From assembly GCA_000310025.1 (NCBI GenBank), contig FN649736.1:1699254-1763253 (forward strand): a stretch of 64,000 bases of DNA, in the 5' to 3' direction. Positions 24,478 through 36,925 of the stretch are shown in pieces. The first letter of the stretch is position 1; each line of letters opens with the position of its first letter. Under the pieces are notes generated by a model, which saw nothing but the letters and a program-made list of their open reading frames with translations, made no database searches and had not been told where the DNA came from. This DNA comes from Ectocarpus siliculosus. Lineage: Eukaryota > Sar > Phaeophyceae > Ectocarpales > Ectocarpaceae. Position numbers and translations under genes: made by a program.

Positions 24478-24687
24478 CTACAACGCCTTATTATTTTTAC
24501 AAGCGGCGGGAAATTGACAGCAGTATAACACGCCTACAGTATTTCCATGGACCCCATGAAACAGCAATTCGCCGACTCGTTCCTCTTGCTGTTGGTAGGA
24601 CCGCCTGGGCATTCTCCCTTTCCATGATTTGATTGCAACCGACAAGTTCACGGGTTTGCCTTGAAGAGCTCGGAACACGAGAAGCAA
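24478..24687 (-). CDS. Small ORF conserved in both duplication copies, function unknown
   Basis: A 69-residue frame, starting MLLVFRALQGKPV and ending AACKNNKAL, is kept at 57149-57358 in copy B. Of four nucleotide differences between the copies, three are synonymous and one changes Asn to Lys. This is weak evidence of coding constraint; the region is simply very similar. There is no recognised domain, signal peptide or splice context. It could be an exon of a gene or chance. Confidence 0.2.
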   Translation of the reverse strand: MLLVFRALQGKPVNLSVAIKSWKGRMPRRSYQQQEERVGELLFHGVHGNTVGVLYCCQFPAACKNNKAL

Positions 24688-24865
24688 TCGCTAGAAGTCG
24701 ATCGAATTTAATGTTGGGTCAGCAGCATCAACATCAAGTACACACCCGAAGAAAAATGTTGTTGTAGGCATCCTCACATGCGAGAAGCATGCTCTCCCCC
24801 TCCCCCCTCCGATGGGATGCGATAGGCTTTCGCTGATGATAAACGAACGCAATATTTGCTTGTCC

Positions 24866-27800
24866 TGCGGGTGGGGCACTACCCCGCTACACCCCGCAAA
24901 ACCCTACTGTACACATTGTACCAAAACTCTTTCCGTGATGATCGTCATACAAAGCCAAGAACCTGTTCTCTGTCACCATGCCACCACCTCCTCGGTCGAT
25001 GTTCCTTTTTGTCGCGCTGTTGGCTCCCATTCTTGGCCCTCAGAGCTACTCTTGCTAGCGTGGGGACTGTGCTTCATCAGCACCCTTCAGGCGCGTGGGG
25101 GTGCGCCCACGATGCAGGGGCGTAAGATCACCTGCTGTTGTGGTGGGACAGGAACGCCGCAGCCTTCCACCTCCTCGAAAAGCTCAGCCCACCAGGTCCA
25201 GCCAGGAGCCAGGAAGAAGAAATCATCCATGGGAAAGGGTGACGGGGCCGAAGACTGCTGCGAGGAGGACATGGAGTGCGAATTCGAGTAAAGGAGGAAT
25301 ACGCGCGGCACAAAAACGAGTGCATCACGGGGGAAGACACTCAGAACGCTCAGCCAGCCAAGCGTGAGCACGTCTGGGGGCACTAGGCAGAGTATTGATT
25401 TATGGAGACTACGTGGATATTAATGGTATGATGGACATGCGGGTTTTTCGTGTTGTTTTTTGTTTGATTGCCGTTTGGGGTTTTTTTATGACGTTTGTGG
25501 TAAAAGGGGTTGTCATAATAAAAACATACAGTCTACACCCCTGGTACTCCGTACGTGCTCCGGAAGGGTACATGAATTGGTCAACGAATTGTTGAAACGT
25601 AATTTCAGGTGAGTTGAAATCTGAGCATTCAACGAACTCGGGAGATGTTTGTACTGTGCTTTGGGGGCAACCAAGTTGACGGTTTCAGGAATAAGGGGAG
25701 TTATTCGGATTAATATAGTCTCGTTTTACCGGGCAGTTCGTGAGGAGGTTTTCTTTCTTCATAGGTCGTATCTCGTACGGAGTACGGGGGGAGTGTTTGG
25801 GGTCACTCGGCAGAGTATTGATATACACGGTCTCCCGCTAGGTGGATGCTGTGGAAGAAGACTCCATCATAGCTGTCTCTCGTTTTATTCTCAAGAACCA
25901 CACAGCTTGAGCAGCATCGCTTCTCTTCCAGTCTCTGACGAAGCTGCCCCCGCAAAAACATACCTGTCTGTATAGCTTTGATGAATATAGTGCGATGGTC
26001 CTCTCACGCGGCAGGCACCACGTATCGTACGAGATGGGCAATCGTTGTCAAGTACCAACCCCGTTGAGGAAACAGGAAAAACTAGAGCAAGTCTACAATA
26101 TTCCCGACAAGTCCCTACTCAAAGCAAAGCATCAATAAAACAACCATGATGCCCAGAATGTTGGCCCGGTTACCGTGGCAAGTTTCCGCGATCCTCCCGC
26201 GGAAAGTGGAAAGTTCCTCCGGCAACTAGGAAGTTTCCGCGCAGGGTCCGAAGTTTCCACCAGAACGCCGGACTTTTGCGTTAACGCCGGACTTTCCACG
26301 GGAACTCTCCGCGAACCTCACCACATTCTCGCTGGAGCTTCCAGACTGGTCGACATAGTTCCATTCTGTCCGTGGGAACTTTCCGCCGGAAAATACCTCT
26401 GGACGATTTCCGCGAAACGTTACCGTGCAAAGAGGCTTCCGCCGAAACTCTCTGTAGTAAAAGGTGGTGTGCTTGACCCAAACCAATGGCGTCATTGTTG
26501 ACGCTGACATTTTCTGCGAACGTGAACGCAGAAGCACGACTATACGACACATGTCTGTTCCCATCGCACGTCCTTAGATTTTTTCGCAACCGTGCCCTCT
26601 ACCCCCTCTCCGTCACTGCTGTTCGACAAAATACCCTGGGCAAAATTCGGTACAAGAGTGAAGCACAAACTACCGACAGTCGATCGATACCGCTTCTTCG
26701 CTGACAGGGAAGACGATATCTGGTAGTTCGGGAGCGCACCCGTTTCCCCACCCACCCTCGCCGCCGTCACCACGGCCGTGTGCCGTGGGGTGTGTGATTC
26801 ATCGGGTGGAAACACCACCAATCGGTTGCTTGTCAACCGCCGAATATGTTTGCAAGTGAAGGGTATTAATCCAAATTCGCTTACGTACCGCAAATCGCTT
26901 CAACCACTCATTCAGCCACAATAGTGCCTGTACATATGAACGAAAATATGCTTCGATAGCAACGTCGACCGCACCCATCCAATTGTTGCAATAGAAAGGA
27001 CATAATTTGGAGGAGGTTGTGGCCCGGCTCGGCTCAAGAAACCATTCATCACTTTCTTCGACGCTTATCACCCCCTTGTCGTTTGAAAGAAGAACGGCGC
27101 CTGCCTCCAAATCGCACAAAAGGTGATGAAAGAATCAAGGATGTACTTCTTGCTGCAGATCAACTCGCGGTCATGGACGGCGACAACAGGATCGCGGCGT
27201 TGTACGAAAATGGACATCAGCATCTCACAACGTTTAAACGGAAACGTAGGAATCACATGGCACCACGCAGCCGGGACATCCTGATCCTATGGCTTGCCCG
27301 CACGTGGGCAAGATGCAAGAATTCATAGTTATACCACCTGTGCTGAACAAATGTCTACGCGATTACCCGCAACCCTGTGATCCTCCCCGATCGACTTCAA
27401 ACGGCCACGCTAAAGGGCTAAACAAAAACCGAGCCTCACGACAAACAAACAGGGCTTTTCACCGACGACAACACGACAATATCCATCCACACTATTTTCC
27501 TGACCACACCAACAAGCAAACACGGGCAGAGACACATTCCTTGTTACCAGCTATCGGAGGACACAGGAAATACGCATACACACAACGTACGTATTGACAG
27601 AGTTTCCTCGAACTTCAGGTTGTCACGTCACATTGAGGTGAGGCACGAAACAATTGGTACATCAATATTCTACATACGAACACTAGATGGCACCTGCACA
27701 GCATGCTGCGCTGCCGAAAATCTTGAGAGTGATGGCTCGCTCAATTCAAGCTACCACCACCAGAACGGACCAAAAGAGCGTCGGGCCACAAGGGTGCAAG

Positions 27801-28549
27801 ATGCCGAGTACTGTAGGTCATACGGTTCAACCGAAGGAAGCGACGCTGATCAACTCTCAAGTAAACACGTACATGAAGTTTTAGGGTTCGATGATACGGA
27901 AACAAGTCATCGATCGCCCCAATCAATCAAAACACGAATGCTCTCCATCCACCTGAATCTAATGTGTACATCCATTTCTATGCGTACGTCCTCTAAAGTC
28001 GACCTTTATCCGTCGTCCACACTACTTTTATAGGTTAAGAACACGAAACTTGATCAAATATACCCCGAACTTGTTCCAAATGAGACCGACAGTCGTCTTT
28101 CTTTCGGGCAAACATTTATGAATCAAACAATGATTTTGGCCACCCCACATGGTTAGCAAGCAAAATCTAACCGCTTTAAACTCTTTTATCAATCGAATCA
28201 CCTCGCGCGCATCGTTAAAAAAAAATGAAAGGTTTCCAACATGTCTCGAAACCCCGCGCACCGTGCCGCCGTGGCAACGCTGCGGTACCGGGTTTTTGCT
28301 CAAGTGATGCTCAGAAAAAGTAAAATTGCAACTCCCCGCCAACCCGCAAGAAGAAGAAGAACAACAGCCCAGGGGGGGTCAAGGTGACTCTCGACCAAGC
28401 GCGCGAGACACTCCTCCTCCTCCTCTACTACCCGGCCATGGCACAATCTTCCTCATTTTCACCACCACTGCACGACTACCCACCACGCAAGGAAGCTTCA
28501 GCCAGCTCCACCTCTGGAAGCGTGGGCCAATGAAACGGAGAGAGTGACG
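24866..28549. other. No confidently identified gene
   Basis: Frame 24812-25291 (+) ends in a Cys/acidic tail (CCEEDMECEFE) with no known family. Segments 25377-25420 and 25799-25845 share GGCAGAGTATTGAT in direct orientation. Frame 27017-27328 (+) and 27620-28033 (+) have no domain. The TTTCCGC cluster at 26160-26460 is listed separately. The last UBR exon was looked for here and not found. Confidence 0.4.
26160..26460. repeat. Cluster of GGAAA/TTTCC-centred dyads (TTTCCGCG words)
   Basis: Within 300 bp the words GTTTCCGCG, CCGCGGAAAG, AGTTTCCGCG, GACTTTCCACGG, AACTTTCCGCCGGAAA, ATTTCCGCGAAA and CTTCCGCCGAAA occur one after another, mostly as imperfect palindromes. They are spaced irregularly, so it is not a simple tandem array. 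They could be regulatory binding sites or the debris of a minisatellite. Confidence 0.5.
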
Positions 28550-31500
28550 TCACTCTATCGGGCAGAGGTGGTTGAGCATGAGGGTGTTCCACTCCTCGAC
28601 GACGCCGGTTTCGGACCAGTGCCTGCAGTCGATCGGACCGGAAGCCGCACCGCGGCCGTCGTTCTTCACCCGGGGCTGCTTCATGGTAGACGGCTGCAAT
28701 TCAACAACAATCAATCACGCGAAAACGACACGCACGCACGCACGCACGCACGCACGCGGCAGGCGGAGAAGGAGCAGAAACGTTGTTGAAGACCCGCAAG
28801 GCTGCAGCAGTAAGTTCGTAATAGTGGTAATCCAATCCCCGGTGCCATTGTATGTTCAATTGGTGTCGACGTGGTCTGTGTTAGATCAGGTTGTGGAGCT
28901 CATCAAAGCCGGTGCCGTTGTAAACGTTAAGTTTGGAGGCGACGGGGGCCTGTGTTAGTGTGGCAGGCATCATCGTGCCGCTGTAACCGTCAATTGCTTC
29001 GAGAACGTCGTGTGTGCGTCTACATACACATGGTACCGCCCACGCACTCACCGGCGCAAAGTGACACGTGTGATGGGCCGCTCCCCGTGGCACCGACATG
29101 TCGTAGATTCGAAGCAGCTTGATCCTGTCCTCGAGACCGTTGTCGCGCACGTAGTTCTCCACCCACTGCACACGGCGGACAAAACAACGGCCGGGAAACA
29201 AACAAAGAGGCAGGGCTCGGTGTGTCACACTACTGCGTTTAGGTCGCTGCGCGATTCAATAGTAGACTAGAACGTGCCCAGCTTTGTGTGCACGCTGTTT
29301 ACACTTGTCCTTCCATCAGCCGCCATCGAGCTTGCACCCGGCTTGCCTGCTAGGCACCCGAGACGATCGGAACGTTCTCCTTGTTATTTGCTTATTTTCC
29401 ATTTTCCGCCAAAACTTCCAGATATGATGCGGTTGGTCACATTCTAGAACACCTGAAAGAGCCCCCCCCCACCCCCACCACCCTAACAGATCGCCCCGGG
29501 TGCAGTTCTTCGTCGAGTGGTTGGTGAACAATCGCTTCGATAAGTGAGAGCTTGCTTCTCCTATGGGAATACTTCTTCCTACAGAACGAGGGGTAGCAGT
29601 TGTTTACCGCCTCCGTCGAGACTAGTGTTACCACCTAGGCGATCCCGTCGCGAGGGCAACGTCGGCGTGGGCTGAACTACATGCACATTGACAGGTCGAA
29701 CACCAGGTGACTGTCGCGTACAACTTCGAGGGGTGGAGCACCAGAAAACATGAAAGAGCAGCGGCAACAACGGCTCACCTCATTTCGGTCGAATACTTTG
29801 GGCGGAGTCCCAGTGCACCTCGGTGTGAGATCTTTCGCGTCCAGGTCGGCGTAAGAGTCGTAAGACCCATTCGCGGCGGGGAAGTGGGTCGGGGCGATCT
29901 CTCTGCACGAAGAGAGAGAGGGAGAGAACAGAACGACAGATCATGATGAGGTCATATGGTCTATGTAGTGCCGTCGCGAACATCGGATCAACTGACACCG
30001 TCCTTGAGAAAAGGGGAGACAGAGGGGAAGGCGCACATTCCGTCTCGGTACTACGAACGTTCTGCGTGGAAACTGTATCTCTCTGGTTAATCCTTGTGGC
30101 GGTTAGCCTCTCTTACGCTCCGCTATTCCCCTCCCTGAAACGCTGGCGAACCCAATCAGTGAATAGACCGGGGGACAAAGCTGGGCTCTTGAGGCGAATC
30201 CCCAAGATGAATGTGCTAGGTAGCAGCAGACCCCCCCCGTTGTGTACCTACCTCCAAATGACGGTGGCGTTTTGGCCCAGAACCGCCATGTCTTGGAGGA
30301 CGGGGATCATGTCCGTCTTGAACTCCTCGTCGTCCTCGGGTATGTCGTGGTAGTGACCCCCGAAGTTGACCACGAACACGTCCGAGGCTCTCGTCTCGTT
30401 GAAGTCGCTCGCGGCCTTCAACAACCTGCGGCACCAGGAGAAGAAACATCCCCACAACAACAACGCCAGACACACAGCATGACACAGCAATCGTAAAATT
30501 GGTCTGTGGCTGTCTACAAACACGCGGTGGGGATAGATTTCTCTCGCGCGGCATGTGTTGCTTTCAGCTCTTGTTCCCTTTGGAATGATTCAATCTTGAT
30601 TCCATCCCCAATACCGGGAGGTTTGACCTCCTTCGCCCTACAAGGTGCATTGATGCAAAATCCTCACCCCTCGCATCATGCCTGTACCGATCATGCTTGT
30701 GGTTCATCCCACTCCTTCGCTTGTCGTTTTGAGTACTCGAGAGCGCCTGTCTACGAGCTGATACAAAACCTTCTCCCATGAGGTCAAGACGTAAACATTT
30801 CGTTGCATAAACTGAGTACCACATATACGGTACCAAGCAACGACCTTTTTTCCCAAGACGGGGGGGAAAGCACAGGATTTGGTTCCCCGGGGTCGTTTTT
30901 CCTTTTTTTGGGGGGGGGGGGGGCGAGGACAATGAACTTGGCGCAACATATTTGCTCCTCTCTGCCTCTTTTCTCTCACCAGTGCTCGCCGCTGGGCCTC
31001 GAAAGCATCCGCATGTGCACCGAGATTTCATTCCCATCGACGTCGAAAGTCTCCCCGTACTCCACTTCGTCCTCCTCCGCTTCCTCTTCCTCCGCTTCCT
31101 CTTCTTCCTCTATTTCCTCCTCCTCCACCTCCTCCTCCTCCTCCTGTCCGTGCCCCTCTCCCCACCACCACCACCGCCCGTGCCTCTGGCTCTTGCGCCT
31201 CTTGTGTCCGAGGCCTCTTGTGCCTTTGGTTTGGGCGGTCTTTATCGCGGTGGTTGTCCTGCCTCGCATGGACAGCTTTACCTTTTCCGATGATGTTGCC
31301 CCAGCACGGATGGACTTCTTTTTTCGCGATTTCTTTTGTGTCAGGGCGGCAATTACGGTCGGTCACAGGGGCAGTCAGGCAAGCAGGCAGAGGCGAGGAG
31401 AGACCACGTGGGGAGGGGGGTACGGTGGCGGCAGTGGGTGGACAGCGACTAGGGGGCGAGAGATGGAAACGTGAGGAGACAGAAAGCGAGAGAGCGTTAC

Positions 31501-32498
31501 CCAAAGAGAAAATTAACCAAGCATCTAAAAACGCAAGTTTCAGTAAGAAAACGTCAACGAAACGTCCGACCCTGCAGCCTTTGCTACAATGCTACATGTA
31601 CCTCTGCGCTCATATGTTATGCATGCGAAGAAAAGGTAGTGACTGCAGCGTTGACAATGGCACCCTTTGTACGTACCGAGGGAGGCCAGTCTAGGGAGAA
31701 CCGCAGGGAAAATCCCGCCAGGAACTAGAGCTCACTGTCAGCATTTCAACATGTTCAAGTTCAGAAACGAGGTACCTCCACGAGTGTGGTTTCCAAGGAA
31801 GAATTTCTGCAAGCCCTGCAATACTCAAGACCATATCCACGGAACCGTACACCAATCTCTCACAACTGTCTTGCCTCCAACGAAATCATATCTTGTGACC
31901 ACCAGCATAGCCCAAAGTTTTCATCGTTTCGAAACCCGAAGGGAGGCATTCCTCCAGGCTTGTCGCCTGGCTTACCTCTCGCGACACCGGGTGATCTGAA
32001 GCTGCAGGCGGGGGGAAGGCGCTCGTGGAATAGTCGTAGCATCTCTGGATCCCACCGAGTGAAGGGTGATAGCAGTCAACCAGGGTAAAGTGCTTCGATC
32101 CGTCCTCAATATCCAGCTGCCCGGGAGAAGCAGTAACCGCAGCGGAACGAAAAGGGGCGGGGCAAGGGACGCGTGAACACGAGGCACCTAACCCAATCGA
32201 GACACGGCATTCGCGGGGAGCGGCCCTGTACAACACTGGGTGTCTTACCGGAAGCAATTGCACACTGTAGAAGAAAACGCACGTTCGCCCCCCACACTCA
32301 ATCCTCAGATCCCCACGTAAGTTTATTTCCCCCCCTCTGAGCTACAGGCAGGTAGATCTGCGTCGTCTCCACCTTGCTGTTTCGCGGGGCCCCCTTGGTC
32401 ATCCAATCTGGGTGCCAGCCCAGCATGCCCATGAGGGAGTCCCCCTGCTGGTTCGACAGAGAGTCCCCCAGGAAAATCACTCGTCTCCCCTTCAAGCA
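28550..32498 (-). CDS. PC-esterase-like (PMR5/Cas1p SGNH) protein, 3' exons complete, 5' end unresolved
   Basis: The exon starting at 32498 gives KGRRVIFLGDSLSNQQGDSL, the family's GDS nucleophile motif. A probable exon near 31979-32125 follows (LVDCYHP, RCYDYS). The next exons are phase-consistent: 30980-31143 (poly-Glu, then VEYGETFDVDGNE), 30252-30425 (SDVFVVNFGGHYHD, NATVIWR), 29779-29902 (EIAPTHFPAANGSYD), 29052-29165 (WVENYVRDNGLED, RIYDMSVPRGAAHHT) and 28550-28693 (DCRHWSETGVVEEWN, stop TGA).

GDS near the start and D-x-x-H (DCRH) near the end are the hallmark SGNH residues of the PC-esterase family, which in plants and fungi O-acetylates or modifies cell-surface polysaccharides, usually in the Golgi. 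A wall polysaccharide substrate is inference. The poly-Glu insertion is unusual. The junctions before 31143 and the start codon are not settled. Confidence 0.8.
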
Positions 32499-33644
32499 CT
32501 GTTTTTTTTTCCAGCGTCGGCACGAAGGCAAGAGCCAAGGTTGTCGGAGGGAGGGCACCGGTCAAGTTTCAGTGGAAGATCGAAAAACCTAGACCCCTGG
32601 CAGGGAGGAAGGAGGGGGCGATGATGACGCACTTGCGGCGCCCTCGTCGCTATTTTGTGAGTGTGTTTTTTTCAGGAAAGCGCGCCAAACGTGGTCGCTC
32701 CGCTGGTCTATCTAGTTGGATAACCTCGCAAACCTACAAGGAGCAGATCGTGGCTTCGATTCTCTCTTTTTTTTCACTTCGATATGAGAGGTGGGAAGCA
32801 ATCAAAGTCGTGAGTGGAACCACCTCTGCCAAAGACCTCGTAGACGATGAAGTGTTCCGGGTGCGCGTGGCAAACGCGAGAGCCTCAACATGTTGTTGTG
32901 TTATGTCCCGGCAAGATACCCCGCGAACGGGTAGTCTTTTTTCTTTTAGTATAAAGAATTGTTACTATTATATTATTTATTATATATGAAGAATTTCCGG
33001 AGAGCAATTTCTTCAGGCGTTGTTGGAGAGAAATTCCGTCCACGAAAGAGCAAGCGGGGAAGTCGTCGCTACAGATAGCGCCCGCACTTAGACTAAGAAC
33101 TTGGCAGTTAAGAAATTGAGACTCGAAAAAATCAGAAGCTAAGAACTTGAGCACCATTTGTGAGCCCGGTTAAGAACCCCTACACTAAAACCCATATATA
33201 ATAATGGCGATTTGTAGCCCACAAGAGGATGATCAGCAACATAAGAACCCCAGCCTCGGCCGAAACTACACTAGAGGTTCTGAAGTGTGGGCGCCATCTG
33301 TATTCCTCCACGCGTGTGCATCAGACCGACCCCCCAAAATCAGCAATGAAACGGGCTTTTTTTCGTGCCCTACCAAAAACCTTCACGAGAAACGGGGGAG
33401 GATGTGTCTTCCGAGAGCGGTGTCCTGAGCGTTCCACCTACATATTTCGAGTTGTCGCAGTTCTTTTCATGTTTTCAAAAGCGCCCACCCCAAAACTTAA
33501 ACACGTACCGCACCGAGGAGCGATCGATATTTCTGCTCCCAAACGCAATGTGAAGGCAGCAGCAACAACACCAACAACAACAACAACAATAGCAGCAAAT
33601 GTCAGGGTAAACGGTTCGCTCACTCACCGAAGTGACGTCAGGGG

Positions 33645-34190
33645 GGGAAGGGAATCGCCTTGCCGTGCAGGGAGAGTCGAAGTAGTAGGAGGCTGCCAAG
33701 TAGGAGGCTGTCGAGAATTTTCATGTCGTTGGGGGGGAGTGGGGCGACGAAACGCCGTTTTGGGGGACGGGAGCGGTATTTGGTCGGAGAAGGCATGGAC
33801 GTACATGTACGGGCTGCCACGGCAGGTTTGCGTAAGGTAAGGCGGTGGCTGTTATCGAGTAATGAGTGGTATTCCTGAAGAACCAGGTGTGCCATTCTAC
33901 TTGTACTCAGGGCTCAGCTTGATGCTCCCATTCTTTGTCCACGTGGCACGCACCGTGTTTGGAGTCGCAAGTGTACCGCCTTTCGTAGTCGAAGCGCATC
34001 CTCAGCGCGGCAGTCGAAGTCCTCGATGGCGCCGGGCTCCACCTGTCCTCCGGCGACACGGAGCACTCTTTCCATCCCGACGCCTTCCCGACGACGACGC
34101 CCAAGAACCAGAACACGGAGGGCACCAGCAAGCCGGAGGCAGCGAATGAAGGGGGCGTCGCCGGCCGCTTGCCAGGAGCCTGTTGTCGAG
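33645..34190 (-). CDS. Possible 5' exons of the PC-esterase gene
   Basis: Upstream of the GDS exon and on the same strand, 34190-33960 has a hydrophobic stretch (GLLVPSVFWFLGVVVG) that could be a signal anchor, followed by RFDYERRYTCDSKHG and a good donor (ACG|GTGCGT). The stretch at about 33645-33716 ends at TCG|GTGAGT and reads YLAASYYFDSPC in one frame. PMR5-type proteins start with an N-terminal membrane anchor and a Cys-rich segment, so this fits, but reading frames compete and no phase chain could be completed. Confidence 0.25.
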
Positions 34191-36887
34191 CGCAAAAACA
34201 TGAATGAATCCAATACACTATCGCCAAGAACCTTGGGGGAAATTTTAAGCACAGGAAGGTGCTTGTCACGCGATGCTCCTCTTGGTGCTGAAGACAAAGC
34301 CGCGATATCAATAGTCTACCGCGAGTGTGTCGAGATGTCGAGGTACAACGCTGGAAAATGCAGCTGCTTGCTACATAGATTGCATGCGATGTATGTGGAC
34401 TAGACCTGACGGCAGTGTAATAAGACACACTAGTTCCGGCAGTGTGTCCTCTTTCACGTGGCACCAGCTCAGCTACTGGACCCTTGGTATGATGATTCAG
34501 TCTACATGTACACCGGTGTCTCTCCTGTTTCGTACCCGAGGTCGGTCTTGTTTCCTGCATGACTTGAACCAGCAGTACCGAGCGATTGTAAAGGGTGTAC
34601 AGCGGTACAAAGTAGTTCTTGGTTCTCATTTTCTGTGTGAAGTAGTATTTTTGTAGCGGCTGTCATCCCTCATATTTCAGACTCCAGCAAGCTCATTCAA
34701 TAAGTAAGGTTCTCAACGCTCACTGCTGCAAAGAAGGCACCGAATCCCATCGAGTTTGTCTCGACCTGCGGGGCCATTTGCGGTCGACATCTGGGGTAGT
34801 GGCGTCGTAACTTGAGGAGCGTTGATTCAGGCGGGATCCAAGATCATGAATAATTTGATGCTGCTGGGAGTCGCTGCGATATACAGATGGAGTGATACTT
34901 CATACATGTACTTGCTGTGGGTGCCTGCCGGAGAAGCTAGCTCGCTTGGATCAACAATAGGTAGCTGTCCATTCACATTGAGTAGGAGATGTTCTTGCTG
35001 AGCTTGTGTGATGCTTGACCTGGCGCGCGCCTTGGCGCGAGACACACACAACTGCATCCAGAGCAGTCCGGGCAGGCGGAGCAACAAATCAAAATCAAAA
35101 TTTTAAAATTTTACACCAAGACACACTTTGAACACACCCGTCCGCGTGCCGTCTTGGACCTCTAGGGCAACAAGAGGAACGAGAGGTTGGACAGATGTAC
35201 AAGCACAACCACGACTAAATCACCAGCGCTGTTGGAATACTGCGGAAGCCTAGACAGTTCCAAACAACGCTTCCTCGCGAAAGAAGTGCTTGATGAGCAG
35301 AGTATTTCCCGAACGGGGAGCAACGGTAGTTAGACTCCGTGGTTGACGCACCTGTTCCGATGTTGTTGAAGTTGCTGGCGCCATGGCGATACTCTTCCGT
35401 TTCCCGGAACTCGTCCACGGTACCCAGTAGGAGATCCTGGCGTAAACCGTCTCCCTGTCCTCACTGCTGCACGCTGTGATGGTGTGCTGTTGTGATGGTA
35501 TGATGGCCAAAATGGCGGTGTTCTGGATGTGCTCAGAACAGGGGCGTGTCTGTGCAGCCAAAGACCGACGGGTGCGTCACGGAACTTGGGCAAGATATTC
35601 TCAAGATTTTCGCACTATCAATCAAGCACACGAAAACACGCCCGCATCCCGTTGTGCCCGCCCTGCTGCCTCGTTTGTCTAACTGGTGCCCACACCGCTC
35701 AGGCCTGGTCGCTGTACACCCAGACTCAGACCTCGGACACATAGCCGGACCTAGAGGGAGGGCGAAGATCCGCAGATTGGCGAAATGGACGAAGATATTT
35801 CGACCTCTCGTTCCTATTGAAACCGATGAAGTCCGATCTCGAGCAAGTTTCTTTTTTATTTTTCTTAATATATGACACAACGAATCCATCTCTATCATAG
35901 AAAAGAGTATTTTGTTCTGCCGTTTTCTTTGGTCTCAAAGAAGAGAAAAGAACAGAAAGGAACACAGAATAACATAATAAGCGGACCGCGATGTATGTAT
36001 AAATCATCCTATTTATATCTGAATCGTATGCATATTCTCATATTCTCTTCAAGATTCAAGACTGATAAATACCCCGAGGAGACACGGAACAACCCCGGAT
36101 GAAACACTCGATCGACTCGATCAACCCTTCGTGTCCACACAAGCAGCACCTCGACAACCAATAATGCCGAGCAGCAGCAATGTTCTCTCTCTCCCTTCAC
36201 ACTCATGGCACCCTCCTCGTACATTATTCAGGAATTCTTATCGACCTTATATTCCCGGACAGAGGGAGATGATATGCCTATTATGCATACAATCACTGAA
36301 AGCTAGACTTCCCGTTACGAAGTAGGAGTAGCAATACCCCAGTCAAGGCGATGTAGGTTGAAGTTGTGCCGTGAGAAAAATGGGACAAATTTTAAATGGG
36401 TACACATTTCGGACAAAGAAGGGTGGGTACCTTTCGGACAAAAAAAGTGGGTCACAAAGAGAGCAGACAAAGTAACGGTGAGGACGTATGAAAACAAATA
36501 GACTATATGATGAGTAGATTCCCGGTGGGTGAAGCCCACCGGAAATAATTTCGGACAAATTGGGCAGCAACCTGTTGAGGCCTTGCGCGCCACGGCTGGC
36601 TGGGTGCTGTATGTAGGGCGAAGACGTGCCCGAAAGCAAAGTAAAAAAAGTTGATGTGCATGCATGCTATATGCATCGCATTGATTGGCCCTGCCCAGTT
36701 TTCCATGCATGCATCTGCTGTTGGGATGTAAACCCTGTGTAGGCTGTATCCCTGCCAGTGGCCACCGTGTAGTAACGGTGTGCAGAGGCTCACAGAGTGA
36801 CTACTGTACAGTACACTTGTGTTGATGATATGGTTGTATTGGCGCTTAGTTGGCCGAAAGTAGAGAAGGAGAAAAGAGAGAAGAAAG

Positions 36888-36925
<38 letters not shown>

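Larger units (their letters stand above)
16738..24865. repeat. Segmental duplication, copy A
   Basis: This 8.1-kb block is near-identical, in the same orientation, to 48588-57536. It starts with a shared ACATGTTTGACATG and ends at a shared TTGCTTGTCC. It covers the 5' two thirds of a kinase gene and about 3.4 kb upstream of it. Relative to copy B it lacks about 480 bp containing a kinase exon (junction near 17570) and the TTAA foldback (empty site near 22155). It has extra blocks at about 18915-19060, about 23185-23340 and 23536-24008, plus a long CT microsatellite. No target duplication is visible at its edges, which argues against simple transposition. Confidence 0.9.
21509..24865. other. 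Region upstream of the kinase pseudogene, duplicated; no confirmed gene
   Basis: This probably holds the old promoter region of the kinase copy plus repeats. Frame 21580-22056 (+) shows no domain. A CT microsatellite, a copy-specific insertion and a small conserved frame are listed separately. The segment 23790-23880 holds imperfect repeats of a TTGATTAG/CTAGCCCCC type. Confidence 0.4.

Noticed and set aside
25087-25383. Remaining exon of the UBR gene after copy A
   Set aside because: No tyrosine-rich strand, D-x-x-G-E-x-D or RRG-x-P-L motif could be found on the + strand there.
30976-31504. Gly-rich and Pro/Ser-rich frames antisense or out of frame to the GAG repeats
   Set aside because: They arise from the same trinucleotide repeat read in other frames; only the poly-Glu frame joins the PC-esterase exons in phase.
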